This document shows positions 63,995 to 64,000 of a DNA stretch of 64,000 bases, piece after piece. Every line of letters starts with the position of its first letter. The stretch's first letter is position 1. The DNA is taken from the NCBI GenBank assembly GCA_011800805.1, contig MPNW01000017.1, positions 28,117 to 92,116 of the forward strand, given 5' to 3'. The notes under the pieces are model-generated. The model saw only the letters and a list, made by a program, of their open reading frames with translations, was not told where the DNA came from and did not search any database. The DNA is from Hirudo medicinalis (Eukaryota; Annelida; Clitellata; Hirudinida; Hirudinidae). The position numbers and the translations under genes were made by a program.

Positions 63995-64000
63995 CTATTG

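Overview
The window is genomic DNA of an animal. Genes are split by canonical GT..AG introns (about 70 bp to 1.5 kb), non-coding DNA is AT-rich, and the recognisable genes are bilaterian ones: NUDT21 (CFIm25), a Ral GTPase, KDM5, an SLC35E3-like transporter and ALDH1L. Transposons of several classes are present (CR1/L2-like LINE, Ty1/copia, Ty3/gypsy, Jockey-like endonuclease, mariner MITE, tRNA-derived SINE). The standard genetic code fits every gene. I cannot name the phylum; an invertebrate is most likely. No bacterial features are present.

Layout. 1-14.3 kb is a repeat-rich graveyard. It holds a decayed CR1/L2-like LINE (3.9-7.45 kb) with an assembly scar (single N at 5046 between two identical 87-bp copies), a collapsed copia element (8.0-8.85 kb), a Jockey/I-like endonuclease remnant (9.54-10.04 kb, minus), a scrambled gypsy element with a clear LTR (10.04-12.42 kb, minus), a DnaJ C-terminal fragment and a palindromic mariner MITE. 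From 15 to 24.3 kb come NUDT21 (minus), a divergently transcribed uncharacterised single-pass membrane protein, and an intron-containing BED-finger/hAT-derived gene that has lost its transposase catalytic residues. From 24.9 to 33.8 kb is a 21-exon gene for an intracellular protein of about ten Ig I-set domains. From 35.1 to 44 kb are a Ral GTPase (minus), a 712-bp terminal-inverted-repeat element, the 3' part of a membrane gene with a PPxY tail, and two copies of a tRNA-derived SINE. From 45.2 to 58.3 kb a complete 32-exon KDM5 histone H3K4 demethylase lies on the minus strand. It is divergent from an SLC35E3-like nucleotide-sugar transporter (59.2-60.8 kb). The C-terminal nine exons of ALDH1L (61.1-64 kb, minus) run off the right edge.

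The genes do not form one pathway. NUDT21 (3'-end processing), KDM5 (chromatin), Ral (vesicle traffic), SLC35E3 (Golgi transport) and ALDH1L (folate) are ordinary housekeeping neighbours. Nothing in the window amounts to a clearly new multi-gene system. The most unusual items are the domesticated hAT gene, the unrecognised membrane protein, the templated inverted insertion inside the LINE, the TIR element with 10-bp flanking repeats, the tRNA-like SINE pair, and a homogeneous 53-bp minisatellite inside the KDM5 JmjC-coding region.

Exon coordinates were read by eye from splice signals and reading-frame continuity; every complete multi-exon model below closes in frame.
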